From contig JAACPL010000016.1 of NCBI GenBank assembly GCA_009995495.1, positions 1 to 34,999 of the forward strand: a DNA stretch of 34,999 nucleotides. The letters are read 5' to 3'. The notes below the pieces were generated by a model that ran no database searches, was not told the origin of the DNA, and saw nothing but the letters and a program-made list of their open reading frames with translations. The stretch comes from Candidatus Falkowiibacteriota bacterium (GTDB lineage Bacteria; Patescibacteriota; Patescibacteriia; Patescibacteriales; UBA12465). The translations under genes were made by a program, and so were the position numbers. Shown here piece after piece: positions 7,671 through 16,185 of the stretch; position 1 is the first letter of the stretch, and the number at the start of each line of letters is the position of its first letter.

Positions 7671-9605
7671 ATGAAAAAATTAATGTTGTTTTTAGGTTTT
7701 TGGTTCATCCTATTATCGGGCGCGTTCAGTCAAGAACGACCAATAGTAGTTGATAATAGCCGTTTCTTTCCGCCCGTGCGGAGTCAAGTGTTGCTGGATA
7801 ATTCTAGTCATTTTTCTCTGATTTATTATCTTAAATCAGCAATCTGGAATAAAAGATTTGACCGTGACCCGTCCTTAACTATTAATCAATTTAGCCATAG
7901 TTTTGTTTGGAATCAGAACATTTTTCCAGGCTGGGGATCTTCCAATATAAACGATGCGGTCTATTTTATGAAGAATCAAGGTTGTGCCACAATGTCAGAC
8001 TTTCCAGCTAGTGAAGTGGACGATAAATTGCAGCCGAGTCTAGAAGTTAGGCACAAAGCCTTAGCTTATAAAAGTAAAGGATTGCACAAAGTCAAATTCT
8101 CTGGAGGATCAGAGCCAGATTCGATTACTAAATATTTAGAAGAGCTTAAGGACTCCTTAATTAAGGGCACATCTTTTGTTATCGGATTGCCCTATTTTCC
8201 TTATTTTGTGAATATGCCTGCTAGCGATTCAATTTATGATAGCTACGAAGGCGTTGTTTTAGATAGTGTTATGGACTATCACGCCGCTGTGGTTGTTGGT
8301 TATAATGATACTATTAAAACCGCGCAAGGTAGAGGAGCGCTGATAGTGAAGATTTCTAGTGACAAAACGAAGGATGGTCTCTTTTATCTAGATTATAACT
8401 GGTTTTATTTTCTTAATAATTATGTATTTTACTGTTATTTTTTAGAAGAGGATTTTTCTTCTAAGCCTAGTATTGCTATGAAATTAGATTTAAGTAATTT
8501 TTCTACCTGGGAAGAAGTTTATCAAGGAAAAAATATTTTCTCTGATACTATTATTCAGTATTTAGACGGAAAGTTTGATTTTGTGGATTATTATAATTAT
8601 TTTTATAATCGAAATCAGGCTCAAATTGTCGAGGTTAATGGTCGACGTTTGCCTCTGCGTAATAATACTATTCTATTTCCTGCTAATAGCACTGATGGAA
8701 ATTATCAGATTGTTAGTGATGTGACGCCTTTAGTGGCCGCCAAAGATTTTAAGTCTTTATCTGTGGTTGTTTTTGAGCCAGTGTCTGCCGCTTATTACGA
8801 TGCTAGTAATCGTTTAATGTATGGTTACGAACGCGCTCCAACAGCTCAGGTTGATAATGCTTTTCTTAGTTTTTTAGGCACTGATAAAAAAATCCAAGCT
8901 AAAGTGAAGGACTTAGCTGATACAACCTTTGTCTTTAACGATTTCTATGCTTTTCGGATAGGGGTAAATTTAAATCCGAAAACTTGGGGTTCAGTTCTTG
9001 TTAAAAACCACATTTCCAAGGTTAAAAGAAAACTCATTACTTTTTCCATTGCCGACGACAATGCCCCGGTTTTTGTTAATTATCCTCAGGATACTCTAAT
9101 TACCCATACTAATAAGGAGCTGAATTTTACTTTTACTGCCACAGACGCTGATAACAATAGCCTGATTTTCTTCTTGGATAAACCTATTCCAGAAGTCTCT
9201 CTGCTAGCTGATGGCCAGTTTACTTTCTTGTCTGATAAAATTGGCGTGTATAATTTTACAGTCGGAGTAAGCGATGGTATAAACATCGTTCTTCGCGAAG
9301 TAATTGTACGGGTTGATTTAAGTAATAGCCTAAAAGATATTAAAACTGATATCTATAAGTTATCATTCTTCCCCAATCCCTTACAGGAACAAGGAAGAGC
9401 TTCTTTCTTCTTGCCACAGCGCAGTGCTGTAAATTTAAATCTTTATGACGTCTCTGGACGTCTAATAGATTCAATTGCCAGTCAAGAGTATGAAGCTGGC
9501 CAGCAAGAAGTGTTCTACGACGCCTCTCGTTTACCAAGTGGCGTCTACCTCGTTCATTTTAAGACGAAAGGATTTTTTCAATCCTTTAAGATTATAAAAC
9601 AATAA
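7671..9605 (+). CDS. secreted papain-like pseudo-peptidase with a type IX secretion sorting domain
   Basis: 644 residues. Residues 1-21 form a signal peptide (MKKLMLFLGFWFILLSGAFS then Q). About 25-255 follows the layout of C1A cysteine peptidases: PPVRSQ with the oxyanion Gln (Q39), then S45 where papain has Cys25, and DYHAAVVVGYND with the His (H204). The Asn-Ser-Trp stretch is replaced by KISSDKTKDGLF, so nucleophile and Asn are lost and it is probably inactive. About 463-552 is a cadherin/Ig-like beta domain (DDNAPVFVNYP to REVIVRV). About 560-644 is a Por/T9SS type A sorting domain (KLSFFPNPL, LYDVSGRLID, LPSGVYLVHF, FKIIKQ). T9SS is known from Bacteroidota, so a Patescibacterium is an odd host. 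A canonical AGGAGGT fixes the start. Ends at a strong terminator. Confidence 0.75.
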   Translation: MKKLMLFLGFWFILLSGAFSQERPIVVDNSRFFPPVRSQVLLDNSSHFSLIYYLKSAIWNKRFDRDPSLTINQFSHSFVWNQNIFPGWGSSNINDAVYFMKNQGCATMSDFPASEVDDKLQPSLEVRHKALAYKSKGLHKVKFSGGSEPDSITKYLEELKDSLIKGTSFVIGLPYFPYFVNMPASDSIYDSYEGVVLDSVMDYHAAVVVGYNDTIKTAQGRGALIVKISSDKTKDGLFYLDYNWFYFLNNYVFYCYFLEEDFSSKPSIAMKLDLSNFSTWEEVYQGKNIFSDTIIQYLDGKFDFVDYYNYFYNRNQAQIVEVNGRRLPLRNNTILFPANSTDGNYQIVSDVTPLVAAKDFKSLSVVVFEPVSAAYYDASNRLMYGYERAPTAQVDNAFLSFLGTDKKIQAKVKDLADTTFVFNDFYAFRIGVNLNPKTWGSVLVKNHISKVKRKLITFSIADDNAPVFVNYPQDTLITHTNKELNFTFTATDADNNSLIFFLDKPIPEVSLLADGQFTFLSDKIGVYNFTVGVSDGINIVLREVIVRVDLSNSLKDIKTDIYKLSFFPNPLQEQGRASFFLPQRSAVNLNLYDVSGRLIDSIASQEYEAGQQEVFYDASRLPSGVYLVHFKTKGFFQSFKIIKQ

Positions 9606-9649
9606 TAAAATAAAATTATTATGCTTGATTTGATAGATTATGTGTTTTA

Positions 9650-9690
9650 GCCCGCATCCCACTTAACAGTAGGTGCGGGCTTTTTATTTT
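9650..9690 (+). terminator. intrinsic terminator after the secreted-protein gene
   Basis: GCCCGCA (9650-9656) pairs with TGCGGGC (9674-9680) around a 17-base loop, followed directly by TTTTTATTTTT. Confidence 0.9.
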
Positions 9691-9708
9691 TCTAAAATCA
9701 TTAAAAAC

Positions 9709-9737
9709 TTGGCGCCAACAAGACTTTATGATATAAT
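9709..9737 (+). promoter_or_regulatory. sigma70 promoter of a candidate small RNA
   Basis: -35 TTGGCG (9709-9714), 17-base spacer, -10 TATAAT (9732-9737). Predicted start near 9744. No gene of normal size follows before the terminator at 9851. Confidence 0.65.
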
Positions 9738-9743
9738 TAAAAT

Positions 9744-9877
9744 AGTTCTTATAATAGTTATAACCATTTAAAAATCGATGCGTATGAAAATACTACTTGG
9801 TTTAAACAAAAAAAGTTAAAAATCTTCCGTTTCAAAAAGTCTGATGGAAAGGCCCTTGTCCTAGAGGGCCTTTTTTT
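9744..9877 (+). ncRNA. candidate small RNA or leader-peptide transcript (about 130 nt)
   Basis: The stretch is bounded by its own promoter (9709-9737) and a strong intrinsic terminator (9851-9877), and the next promoter (polA) begins after the terminator. The only ORF is a 13-codon one at 9778-9819 (MRMKILLGLNKKS) without a clear ribosome binding site. It may be a trans-acting RNA, or an attenuator-like unit in front of polA, though polA has its own promoter. No family recognised. Confidence 0.5.
9851..9877 (+). terminator. intrinsic terminator of the candidate small RNA
   Basis: GGCCCT (9851-9856) pairs with AGGGCC (9865-9870) around an 8-base loop and is followed by seven T. Confidence 0.9.
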
Positions 9878-9879
9878 CT

Positions 9880-9915
9880 TTGCCAAACTAGCCTTTTCTC
9901 TATATAATTAAGTTA
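9880..9915 (+). promoter_or_regulatory. polA promoter implying a leaderless mRNA
   Basis: -35 TTGCCA (9880-9885), 17-base spacer, -10 TATAAT (9903-9908). A start 7 bases after the -10 falls on the A of the polA ATG (9915), leaving no room for a Shine-Dalgarno. Confidence 0.7.
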
Positions 9916-12662
9916 TGTCTAAAAACAAGAAAAAACTCATAATAATCGACGGAAATGCCTTAATTCACAGAAGTTTTCATGCAATTCCGCCAACCCTAAG
10001 AACCAAGGGCGGCCTTTTAGTTAATGCTGTTTATGGCTTTAGCTCTTTTTTATTAAAAGCCTTAAGTGAATTTAAACCTGACTACGTTGTTTTAACTCTT
10101 GATAAAAAGGGTCCGACTTTTAGACACGAGGCTTATAGCGAATATAAAGCGACGAGAGTTAAAGCGCCGGATGAACTTTATGAGCAAATTCCTTTAATTA
10201 AACGCTTGGCTCAAGCCTTTGATATTCCTGTTTTTGAACTCAGTGGTTTTGAGGCGGACGACTTAATTGGAACAATTTGTAACTTAAAAGAAAATTCTAG
10301 CTTGGAAAAAATAATTATCACTGGAGATTTAGATACACTTCAGCTAGTCAATGAGAATACTAAAGTCTATACCATGAGTCGCGGACTTTCTGACAGTATT
10401 TTATATGATGAAGATAAAATAAAAGAGCGTTACGGTTTCGGAGCAGATAAAATAATTGATTATAAAGCTTTGCGAGGCGATCCGAGCGACAATATTCCTG
10501 GAGTAAAAGGCGTCGGTGAAAAGAGTGCAACCGAGCTCTTATTGAAATTTGAAAATCTTGAAGGAATTTATCAGGCGCTTGAAAAAAAAGAAAGTGGTTT
10601 AAAAGAAAGAACGATTGAACTTCTAGAAACCGATAAAGACAAGGCTTTTATGAGCCGTGAACTAGCAACCATTAATCTATCAGCGCCAATAAAATTTAAT
10701 TTAGAGGCAACTCGCTTTAATACTTTTAAAACTGAAGAAGTTTTTGAACTTTTTAGTGAATTTGAATTTAGATCCTTACTTGTTAAAGTAAAAACCTTAA
10801 AAGATTTATTAACTAATAAGGGTGGTGACTCTAATTTAATTGAGGGGACTGAGAAAAATGTAAAAAATAACAATTCTTTTAAAGGCAATAAAAAAGCAAC
10901 CTTGAATAAAATAGTAAAAACAAAAACCGAGCTTCTAGATTTAATAAAAATGATTGAAAGAGAGAAAATCTTCAGTTTAAAAATAGCGAGCACTATAATC
11001 GGAGAAAAACAGACAATTCAAGGATTAAGTTTAACCATCAAAGAAACCAAATCTTTTTTTATAAAAACAGAAAATTTAAACGAACTCAAAAAAATTCTTG
11101 AAGATGAAAAAATTAAAAAAATTGGTCACGATTTAAAAAATGAATACTTGCTTTGTAAAACTCTGGGGATCAATTTAAGCGGCCTTTATTTTGATACGAT
11201 GCTAGCTTCTTATCTTTTAAATCCTAATACCAGAAATCATGAAATTAGTTCTTTAGCTTTTAAAGAGCTCGGACTTGATGAAAAAATAGAAACTAAAAGC
11301 GAACAAAAAAGCACACAATTAAGTTTAGAGCTTGATGGCCCTGATATCCAAAAAATATCGGAACAAGCTGGACGAGAAACTGATATTATTTTTCGGCTTA
11401 AGAAAGTTCTAAATGTAAGACTTGAGGAGGAAAATTTATTAGAAGTTTTTAATAAAATAGAGTTACCTTTAATTGAAGTCTTAGGAGAAATGGAAAGTGC
11501 TGGAGTTTTATTTGATGAAAAACCAATAAAAGCTTTAGGCAAAAAATTAGATTTGAAAATAAAAAAACTAGAACAAGAAATTCATCAACTAGCTGGTGAG
11601 AATTTTAATATAAACTCGACTAAACAATTAAAAGAAATTTTATTTGAAAAATTAAAAATTTCTAGTGTTGGCATAAAAAAAGGTAAAAATGGTTTCTCTA
11701 CCGCTGATGATGAATTAGAAAAATTACTTGAAGCCCATCCGATTATTTCCAAACTAAGAGATTATCGGGAAACTAATAAATTAATTACAACCTATATTAA
11801 TCCCCTGCCGGAATTAGTTGATAAAAAAACCGGAAGAATTCATAGTCATTTTAATCAAGCCATCGCTGCCACTGGTCGCCTATCTTCAACTGATCCAAAT
11901 TTACAAAATATTCCTGCCAGGACTGAGGAAGGAAAAATTATTCGTCAAGCTTTTATTGTTGCTAAAGATTATTTGATGCTTAGTCTTGATTATTCGCAAA
12001 TTGAATTACGGCTGGCCGCTCATTTATCGGGTGACAAAAAAATGTTAAGCGCTTTTTTAAATCAAGAAGATATTCATCGGGCGACTGCGGCCTTAATTAA
12101 TGATGTTAAGCTTGATGAGGTGACAAAAAAAATGCGCCAAGAAGCCAAGGCAACCAATTTCGGTATAATTTACGGACAAGGTCCCCACGGCCTAGCCCAA
12201 GCAGCTAATATTCCCTATTACCAAGCTAAAGATTTTATCGCTAAATATTTCGCCTCTTATCCGGGAATTAAAAAAGCGATGGACAAGTCAATCACTGAGG
12301 CTCAAAAAAAAGGTTTTACTATTACAATTTCTGGTAGAAAACGGCCTTTGCCAGAAATAAATTCTTCAATTCCAATGATTAAAAAAGCGGCGGAGCGAAT
12401 TGCAATTAACGCCCCGATTCAAGGCGGAGCGGCTGATATTATAAAAATGGCGATGATTAATATCTATGATTTAATTAAAAATGATAGTGAAAATATTCGT
12501 TTATTATTACAAGTTCACGATGAGTTGATTTTTGAAGTAAAACAGACTAAGCTAGATTATTATTTACCAAAAATAAAAAACCTAATGACCGAAGTTTTAA
12601 AACTTAAAGTTCCACTTGAAGTTGAAGGTGGGGCGGCGGAAAATTGGGGCGACTTGAAATAA
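9915..12662 (+). CDS. polA: DNA polymerase I
   Basis: 915 residues, the family's usual length. Residues 1-290 are the 5'-3' nuclease (flap endonuclease) with IIDGNALIHRSFHA, FEADDLIGT, DLDTLQLV and RGDPSDNIPGVKGVGEKSA. About 345-480 corresponds to the 3'-5' exonuclease fold, but its first DxE motif is replaced by FSLKIAST and the second reads GHDLKNEYLL, so proofreading is probably weak or lost. The polymerase follows: motif A LDYSQIELRLAAH (about 690), motif B RQEAKATNFGIIYGQ (about 740) and motif C QVHDELIFEV (about 865), all intact. It acts in Okazaki fragment maturation and repair. First gene of polA-murD-murI-holA; its promoter predicts a leaderless mRNA. Confidence 0.97.
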   Translation: MSKNKKKLIIIDGNALIHRSFHAIPPTLRTKGGLLVNAVYGFSSFLLKALSEFKPDYVVLTLDKKGPTFRHEAYSEYKATRVKAPDELYEQIPLIKRLAQAFDIPVFELSGFEADDLIGTICNLKENSSLEKIIITGDLDTLQLVNENTKVYTMSRGLSDSILYDEDKIKERYGFGADKIIDYKALRGDPSDNIPGVKGVGEKSATELLLKFENLEGIYQALEKKESGLKERTIELLETDKDKAFMSRELATINLSAPIKFNLEATRFNTFKTEEVFELFSEFEFRSLLVKVKTLKDLLTNKGGDSNLIEGTEKNVKNNNSFKGNKKATLNKIVKTKTELLDLIKMIEREKIFSLKIASTIIGEKQTIQGLSLTIKETKSFFIKTENLNELKKILEDEKIKKIGHDLKNEYLLCKTLGINLSGLYFDTMLASYLLNPNTRNHEISSLAFKELGLDEKIETKSEQKSTQLSLELDGPDIQKISEQAGRETDIIFRLKKVLNVRLEEENLLEVFNKIELPLIEVLGEMESAGVLFDEKPIKALGKKLDLKIKKLEQEIHQLAGENFNINSTKQLKEILFEKLKISSVGIKKGKNGFSTADDELEKLLEAHPIISKLRDYRETNKLITTYINPLPELVDKKTGRIHSHFNQAIAATGRLSSTDPNLQNIPARTEEGKIIRQAFIVAKDYLMLSLDYSQIELRLAAHLSGDKKMLSAFLNQEDIHRATAALINDVKLDEVTKKMRQEAKATNFGIIYGQGPHGLAQAANIPYYQAKDFIAKYFASYPGIKKAMDKSITEAQKKGFTITISGRKRPLPEINSSIPMIKKAAERIAINAPIQGGAADIIKMAMINIYDLIKNDSENIRLLLQVHDELIFEVKQTKLDYYLPKIKNLMTEVLKLKVPLEVEGGAAENWGDLK

Positions 12663-12679
12663 TCAAAAAAATAAGAAAA

Positions 12680-14071
12680 ATGATTAGCAAAAAAACTAAA
12701 AATTTAAAAATAGCCTTACTCGGTCTTGGTCTTGATAACCAAGCCCTGCTTAAACTTTTGCTCAAAGAAGGAAACTCTCAAGAAATTACTATTTGCGATA
12801 AAAGGCCTAAAGAATTATTAGCCAAAATAGAAACTGAGTTTCGAAAAAACACTAAAATAAAAATAAATTACCGACTTGAGAAAGATTTTAATCATAATTT
12901 ATTTGAATTTGATATTTTATTTCGTTCTCCTGGTTGGCCAATTGCCTGCCCTGGAGTGCAAGAAGCTTTAAAAAAAGGATCTTATTTAAGTTCAGCTTTG
13001 GATGTTTTTTTTAGACTTTGTCCGACTAAAAATATAATTGGTGTTACCGGAACTAAAGGCAAAGGGACAACCGCAACTTTAATTTACCAAATAATTTCTG
13101 ACTATTTAAAGATTAAAAACTTAAGCAAAAAAGTGGGGGCTAAAGAGACTGAGCCAAAAGTTTGGCTCGGAGGCAATATTGGACTGTCTCCCTTAAATTT
13201 TTTAGAAAAAATAAAATCAAATGATTTCGTCGTTTTAGAATTATCAAGTTTTCAACTTGAAGATTTAAAAATTTCTCCAAAAATTTCTGTTATTACTAAT
13301 TTATTTAAAGAACACCTCGCCCCAGCTGACCCAAATAACCCAAATTTTCACAAATCTATAAATGATTATTTTAAAGCTAAGTTAAATATTGCTCTTAGCA
13401 AGGAAAATAAATTATTAATTCTTAATCAAAAGCTAAAAGAAAAATTTAAAACTTATGAAAAACTTTTAAGTTTAAAAAAATCAGATAAAAAGATTATTTA
13501 TTTCCAAGCTGGTAATTTAAAAACAAAAATTAAAGGCGACTATAACCAGGAAAATATCGCCGCTGCCATTGAAGTAGTAAGAACTTTAAAAATATCAAAA
13601 AATATTTACGAAAAAACAATTGCTAATTTTAAGAACTTAGAACATCGTTTAGAATTAGTGCTAGAAAAAAATCAAATTAAATTTTTTAATAATAGTTTTT
13701 CAACTACCCCAGAAAGTACTGAGCTTGACCTTTTATCTTTTAACTCTGGGATAATTCAACTAGCTGGCGGAGCGGATAAGGGCGCTAATTTTAAAAATTT
13801 AGCAAAAACAATTAAAAAGAAAGTCAAATTTTTAATTCTCTTCCCCGGCGAAGGCAGTAAAAAAATTGAACTTGAGTTAAAAAAAATTAATTTTCCAAAT
13901 CAAAGAATAATTAAAGTTAAAAGTATGGAGGGGGCAATTAGCCAAGCCTATCAAAGAGCTAAACCCAAAGACATTATACTTTTATCTACCGCCTGCGCTA
14001 GCTTCGGTCTATTTAGAAATTATAAAGAACGAGGCAATTTATTTAAAGAAGGGGTTAAAAAGCTTAAATAA
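12680..14071 (+). CDS. murD: UDP-N-acetylmuramoylalanine--D-glutamate ligase
   Basis: About 463 residues from the ATG at 12680; a TTG 36 bases upstream inside polA would give 475, but the ATG places the Rossmann-like NLKIALLGLGLDNQAL near the N-terminus as in the family. The ATP loop is GVTGTKGKGTTA, followed by WLGGNIG, VLELSSFQLE and NLFKEHL of the Mur ligase central domain, and a C-terminal domain with FNNSFSTTPEST, QLAGGADKGANF and LLSTACASFGLFRNYKERG. It adds D-glutamate to UDP-MurNAc-L-Ala in the cytoplasm. The next gene, murI, makes the D-glutamate substrate, so the two form a functional pair. Confidence 0.95.
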   Translation: MISKKTKNLKIALLGLGLDNQALLKLLLKEGNSQEITICDKRPKELLAKIETEFRKNTKIKINYRLEKDFNHNLFEFDILFRSPGWPIACPGVQEALKKGSYLSSALDVFFRLCPTKNIIGVTGTKGKGTTATLIYQIISDYLKIKNLSKKVGAKETEPKVWLGGNIGLSPLNFLEKIKSNDFVVLELSSFQLEDLKISPKISVITNLFKEHLAPADPNNPNFHKSINDYFKAKLNIALSKENKLLILNQKLKEKFKTYEKLLSLKKSDKKIIYFQAGNLKTKIKGDYNQENIAAAIEVVRTLKISKNIYEKTIANFKNLEHRLELVLEKNQIKFFNNSFSTTPESTELDLLSFNSGIIQLAGGADKGANFKNLAKTIKKKVKFLILFPGEGSKKIELELKKINFPNQRIIKVKSMEGAISQAYQRAKPKDIILLSTACASFGLFRNYKERGNLFKEGVKKLK

Positions 14072-14917
14072 ATGAAACTCTCAACAAAAAACAAAACAAA
14101 AAATATTATCGGTGTTTTTGATTCCGGTCTTGGCGGTTTAACGGTTTTAAAAAACTTTTTAAAATTTTTACCGGAATATAATTATCTTTATTTAGGTGAT
14201 AATGCTCGCGTTCCTTACGGTGAAAAATCAACGGAAGTAATTTATGAATATAGTCTTCAAGCGATGGAGTTTTTATTCTCTCAAGGTTGTAATTTAATTA
14301 TTATTGCCTGTAATACTGCCTCGGCTCAAGCTCTGAGAAAATTACAACAGGAATATTTAAAACAAAACTATCCTGATAGAAAAATCTTAGGCGTTGTTAG
14401 ACCTTTGGCAGAGTTTGCGGCCGAGAGTAAAAAAGATATTATTGGTATCATTGGTACAAGATCAACCGTCAACTCCCAAGCCTACGATAATGAGATTAAA
14501 AATCTAAATAAAAAAATTAAAGTTCAGGCAATCGCTGCTCCCCTGCTCGTTCCTTTAATTGAAGAGGGTTGGGCAAAGAAGCCGGAGACAAAAATGATTC
14601 TCAAAAAATATTTACGACCGCTGAAAACCAATAAAATTAAGCTATTAATTCTTGCTTGTACCCACTACCCTTTTTTATTAAAAGATGTTAAAAGAATTTG
14701 CGGAAAAAATATTTTAGTTCCCAATCCAGGAGAAGTAGTAGCACAAAGTTTAAAAGTTTATCTGAATAATCATCCTGAATTAGGACTCAAAAAAACTAAA
14801 AATCCAAGTAGAAATTTTTATTCCAGTGATAAAAATGGTTTGTTTAAAAAATTAGCGGAAAAATTTCTAGGAAAAAAGATAAAAGAATTTAAAAGTGCTA
14901 ATTTAAATGATTTCTAA
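14072..14917 (+). CDS. murI: glutamate racemase
   Basis: 281 residues, normal length. It interconverts L- and D-glutamate to supply peptidoglycan synthesis. The N-terminal IGVFDSGLGGLTVLKNF carries the conserved Asp/Ser, ACNTASAQALR holds the first catalytic Cys and LILACTHYPFL the second. NARVPYGEKS and GIIGTRSTVNSQAY are also typical. The ATG follows the murD stop codon directly, so translation is probably coupled. Confidence 0.96.
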   Translation: MKLSTKNKTKNIIGVFDSGLGGLTVLKNFLKFLPEYNYLYLGDNARVPYGEKSTEVIYEYSLQAMEFLFSQGCNLIIIACNTASAQALRKLQQEYLKQNYPDRKILGVVRPLAEFAAESKKDIIGIIGTRSTVNSQAYDNEIKNLNKKIKVQAIAAPLLVPLIEEGWAKKPETKMILKKYLRPLKTNKIKLLILACTHYPFLLKDVKRICGKNILVPNPGEVVAQSLKVYLNNHPELGLKKTKNPSRNFYSSDKNGLFKKLAEKFLGKKIKEFKSANLNDF

Positions 14918-14919
14918 TT

Positions 14920-15906
14920 ATGATTATATTTTTTTACGGAGCTGATAGTTTTAGAATCAGTCGAGCAACAACTGAAATAAAAAATAAATTTAGTCGCGAT
15001 CTTGATCCAAATGGCGACAGTCTTGTTTTAATTGATGGCGGGACGACAGATTTGAAAAACTTAAACGCCAAAACTAATTCCGGTTCTTTATTTACTGAAA
15101 AAAGGTTGGTAATAGTTAGTGATCTTTTTAAAAACAAAAAAGAGAGTTTATTTAAAGAACTCTTGCCTTGGTTAAAAAATATTGCTGAGTCGGAAAATAT
15201 TATTGCTGTTTTTAAAGAAGAAAAAGCGGGCATAAAAAAAGGGACAAAGAGCGAGACAACTCCGCTTAAGGGCGACAAGAAAAAAGTTTATGAATTTCTA
15301 AAATCTCAAAAATATTCTCAAGAATTTAAACAACTTGAAGGTCAAGCCTTAAAGCTTTTTGTTAAAAATGAACTTAAACAATATAATAAAGAAATTAGCT
15401 TAGGCGCGGCCGAAACTTTAATTAGTTATTTTAGCAATGATCTTTGGACTTTAAGCCGAGAGTTAAAAAAGCTTGCTTTTTTAAATGATAAAAACATAAT
15501 TAGCGAAGATGATGTTAAAGAAACGGTGCAAGAAATTTTTAATGAAAATATTTTCGCCTTATCGGACGCTATCGGTTCAAGAAACAAAAAATTAATTTTT
15601 TCAATTTTAGAGGAACAGCGCCAAGCTGGGCTAAGTGATGAATATATTTTAGCAACTTTAAGAAATCACTTAAGAAATCTATTATTAATTAAAACGGCCA
15701 GTGAAAATATTAATGATTCCGCAAAAATTGCCAGCGACTTAAAACTTCATCCCTTTGTCGTGAAAAAAGGCTTAGCTCAGGCGCGTAATTTTAAAAAGGA
15801 ACAATTAAAAAATTATTTTAACCAGCTAATTGAAATTGATTTCCTTAACAAAAAAGGCTTATCATCCCTAGAGAATGAACTTTTCCTTCTTTTAACAACG
15901 ATCTAA
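14920..15906 (+). CDS. holA: DNA polymerase III delta subunit
   Basis: 328 residues. Delta opens the sliding clamp in the clamp loader. The start MIIFFYGADSFRISRATTEI, an internal SGSLFTEKRLVIVSDLF and the C-terminal AAETLISYFSNDLWTLSRELKKL, IFALSDAIGSRNKKLI and YILATLRNHLRNLLLIK are typical for the family. A Lys-rich insert (about 100-120) occupies the variable region. The ATG begins two bases after the murI stop. In many bacteria holA lies next to rpsT; here a tRNA cluster and one other gene lie between them. Confidence 0.93.
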   Translation: MIIFFYGADSFRISRATTEIKNKFSRDLDPNGDSLVLIDGGTTDLKNLNAKTNSGSLFTEKRLVIVSDLFKNKKESLFKELLPWLKNIAESENIIAVFKEEKAGIKKGTKSETTPLKGDKKKVYEFLKSQKYSQEFKQLEGQALKLFVKNELKQYNKEISLGAAETLISYFSNDLWTLSRELKKLAFLNDKNIISEDDVKETVQEIFNENIFALSDAIGSRNKKLIFSILEEQRQAGLSDEYILATLRNHLRNLLLIKTASENINDSAKIASDLKLHPFVVKKGLAQARNFKKEQLKNYFNQLIEIDFLNKKGLSSLENELFLLLTTI

Positions 15907-15914
15907 AAAATCTC

Positions 15915-15943
15915 TTGCTTTTTTATTTATTGTTTGTTATAGT
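15915..15943 (+). promoter_or_regulatory. promoter of the tRNA cluster
   Basis: -35 TTGCTT (15915-15920), 17-base spacer, -10 TATAGT (15938-15943), about 45 bases before tRNA-Ile. Confidence 0.6.
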
Positions 15944-15988
15944 TTTTAGAGAATTTTGATTTCCTTAGCTTTTTGTTTATCAAGAAGG

Positions 15989-16065
15989 GGGCAATTAGCT
16001 CAGTTGGTTAGAGCGCAACACTGATAATGTTGAGGTCGGAGGTTCGAGTCCTCCATTGCCCACCA
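15989..16065 (+). tRNA. tRNA-Ile (GAT)
   Basis: Acceptor GGGCAAT/ATTGCCC, D arm GCTC/GAGC, anticodon arm CAACA-CTGATAA-TGTTG giving GAT, T arm with TTCGAGT. The 3' CCA is encoded (16063-16065), unlike in its next three neighbours. Confidence 0.97.
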
Positions 16066-16086
16066 CCTTAAAAATTAAAAATATAT

Positions 16087-16159
16087 AGCGGGATAGAGCA
16101 GTTGGCAGCTCGCCAGGCCCATAACCTGGAGGTCGTCGGTTCGAGTCCGACTCCCGCAA
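16087..16159 (+). tRNA. initiator tRNA-fMet (CAT)
   Basis: Anticodon arm CCAGG-CCCATAA-CCTGG gives CAT. Two initiator marks are visible: the first base pair is unpaired (A1 opposite A72 after GCGGGA/TCCCGC) and the D arm has A11-U24. The anticodon stem has two rather than three consecutive G-C pairs next to the loop. The 3' CCA is not encoded. Confidence 0.9.
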
Positions 16160-16185
16160 CAAGTTTTATTAAAAACTTTGCCGAT

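Noticed and set aside
10571-10993. 140-codon minus-strand ORF inside polA
   Set aside because: Shadow of a Lys-rich polA region; polA is unambiguous.
14934-15278. 114-codon minus-strand ORF inside holA
   Set aside because: Shadow of holA, low-complexity Phe/Leu/Ser.
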